Below are positions 5,551 to 5,810 of a stretch of 5,810 nucleotides of DNA, piece after piece. Under the pieces are notes generated by a model. That model searched no databases. It was not told the DNA's origin and worked only from the letters and a program-made list of their open reading frames with translations. A program made the translations under genes and the position numbers. Origin of the DNA: an uncultured Gemmiger sp. (GTDB lineage: Bacteria; Bacillota; Clostridia; Oscillospirales; Ruminococcaceae). Location: the NCBI RefSeq assembly GCF_934561205.1, contig NZ_CAKTFU010000028.1, forward strand, positions 1 through 5,810. Reading direction: 5' to 3'. The stretch's first letter is position 1. Each line of letters opens with the position of its first letter.

Positions 5551-5650
5551 GTAGGGAGGGGTCTCGACCCCTCCTTGCTGCCTTGCGGTTGTTGCCGGCT
5601 TTATTATATAAATAGGTAACGTAGGGGCGGTCATTGACCGCCCGTGCTGC
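5551..5650. repeat. Two tandem GTAGGG-type hairpin repeats
   Basis: Copy 1: GTAGG leads into GGAGGGGTC (5555-5563), loop TC, GACCCCTCC (5566-5574), then TTGCTGCCTTGC. Copy 2: GTAGG leads into GGGCGGTC (5625-5632), loop ATT, GACCGCCC (5636-5643), then GTGCTGCTTTGC. Both have the same frame, a GTAGG start, a palindrome and a (T/G)TGCTGC(C/T)TTGC tail, but different stem sequences that remain perfectly complementary, so the stem is kept by compensatory change. They are about 70 bp apart. These resemble dispersed palindromes of gut Clostridia. No T-tract follows, so they are not clear terminators. Confidence 0.7.
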
Positions 5651-5763
5651 TTTGCTGCAAGCGCAACCTTCCCCACAAATTGTGCCTATCCGTCAACAAA
5701 ACCACAATATACATACTGCCCAAAAATTCCGCCCGAAATTTGTCAAAAAATTCAAAAAACCTG

Positions 5764-5797
5764 TTGACAAAGTACGACTACCTGTGGTAATATAGTC
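5764..5797 (+). promoter_or_regulatory. Strong rightward promoter for a gene beyond the window, with a possible operator
   Basis: TTGACA (5764-5769), an 18-base spacer and TAATAT (5788-5793) preceded by TGG, an extended -10. Transcription would start near 5800 and run out of the window, divergent from coaX. The spacer and -10 contain the near palindrome TACC-TGT-GGTA (5779-5789) inside a wider pair GACTA (5776-5780) and TAGTC (5793-5797). The half site GACTAC resembles BlaI/MecI/CopY-type operators (GACTACAnnTGTAGTC), but the second half is poor. A second inverted pair, TTGTCAA (5740-5746) and TTGACAA (5764-5770), covers the -35. Confidence 0.75.
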
Positions 5798-5810
5798 AAG
5801 CTGTCCCGCG

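Larger units (their letters stand above)
5371..5810. other. Intergenic region between coaX and a gene to the right
   Basis: About 440 bases without a gene that I can support. From left to right it holds the coaX ribosome binding site and promoter, the ATTTCGTAC pair, the two GTAGGG hairpins, a small palindrome CACAAATTGTG (5674-5684), an AT-rich tract (about 5690-5762) and the rightward promoter. The open frame on the minus strand at 5491-5676 is made almost wholly of the hairpin repeats and is not accepted as a gene. Confidence 0.7.

Noticed and set aside
5491..5676. Minus-strand 61-codon open frame
   Set aside because: It is made of the two palindromic repeats and has no ribosome binding site; such repeats often give spurious small proteins.
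5741..5746. TTGACA on the minus strand
   Set aside because: The nearest TATATT is 29 bases away, too far for a promoter.
1..5810. CRISPR array, tRNA or rRNA
   Set aside because: No regularly spaced repeats of 25-40 bases, and no cloverleaf or rRNA-like sequence seen on either strand.

Overview
The window looks like a chromosomal segment of a GC-rich, low-copy-promoter Firmicute of the gut Clostridia type (Oscillospiraceae/Ruminococcaceae-like). Reasons: sigma-A promoters with TATAAT/TTGACA boxes, AGGAGG-type ribosome binding sites, an LTA-synthase-family protein, a Gram-positive SpaA/Cna-B fold, a type III pantothenate kinase homologue, and intergenic GTAGGGGCG-type palindromes of the kind I associate with these genomes. 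The family assignment is inference; no rRNA or marker gene is present.

Layout. All three protein genes are on the minus strand, so transcription runs from right to left. At the right, coaX (4591-5370) has its own promoter (5415-5443) and ends in a TGA followed by a cluster of TTTTCCACA boxes and a good intrinsic terminator (4486-4518). The T-tract of that terminator abuts the extended -10 promoter (4467-4472) of the next unit, an LTA-synthase-like gene (2562-4424). Only 13 bp later comes a 780-residue protein (206-2548) that starts as a type IV pilin (GFTLVE) and continues as a multi-domain Ig-like/SpaA-type surface protein. The ltaS-like and pilin genes form a two-gene operon, with the pilin ribosome binding site overlapping the upstream stop codon.

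The edges are non-coding. Bases 1-205 hold two TGTnACCTATGT direct repeats, a half copy of a GTAGGGGCG palindrome and a tandem array of three hairpins. Bases 5371-5810 hold the coaX promoter with a pair of 9-bp direct repeats, two tandem hairpin repeats, and a strong rightward promoter whose gene lies outside the window.

How it works together: the operon makes two envelope proteins, a membrane phosphoglycerol transferase with an outward-facing catalytic domain and a pilin-anchored adhesin-like protein with no sortase signal. The most interesting points are the chimera of type IV pilin and SpaA domains with a sharp GC change at the linker, a CoaX homologue in which all three usual catalytic aspartates are replaced, and a dense DnaA-box-like cluster between coaX and the ltaS-like gene.
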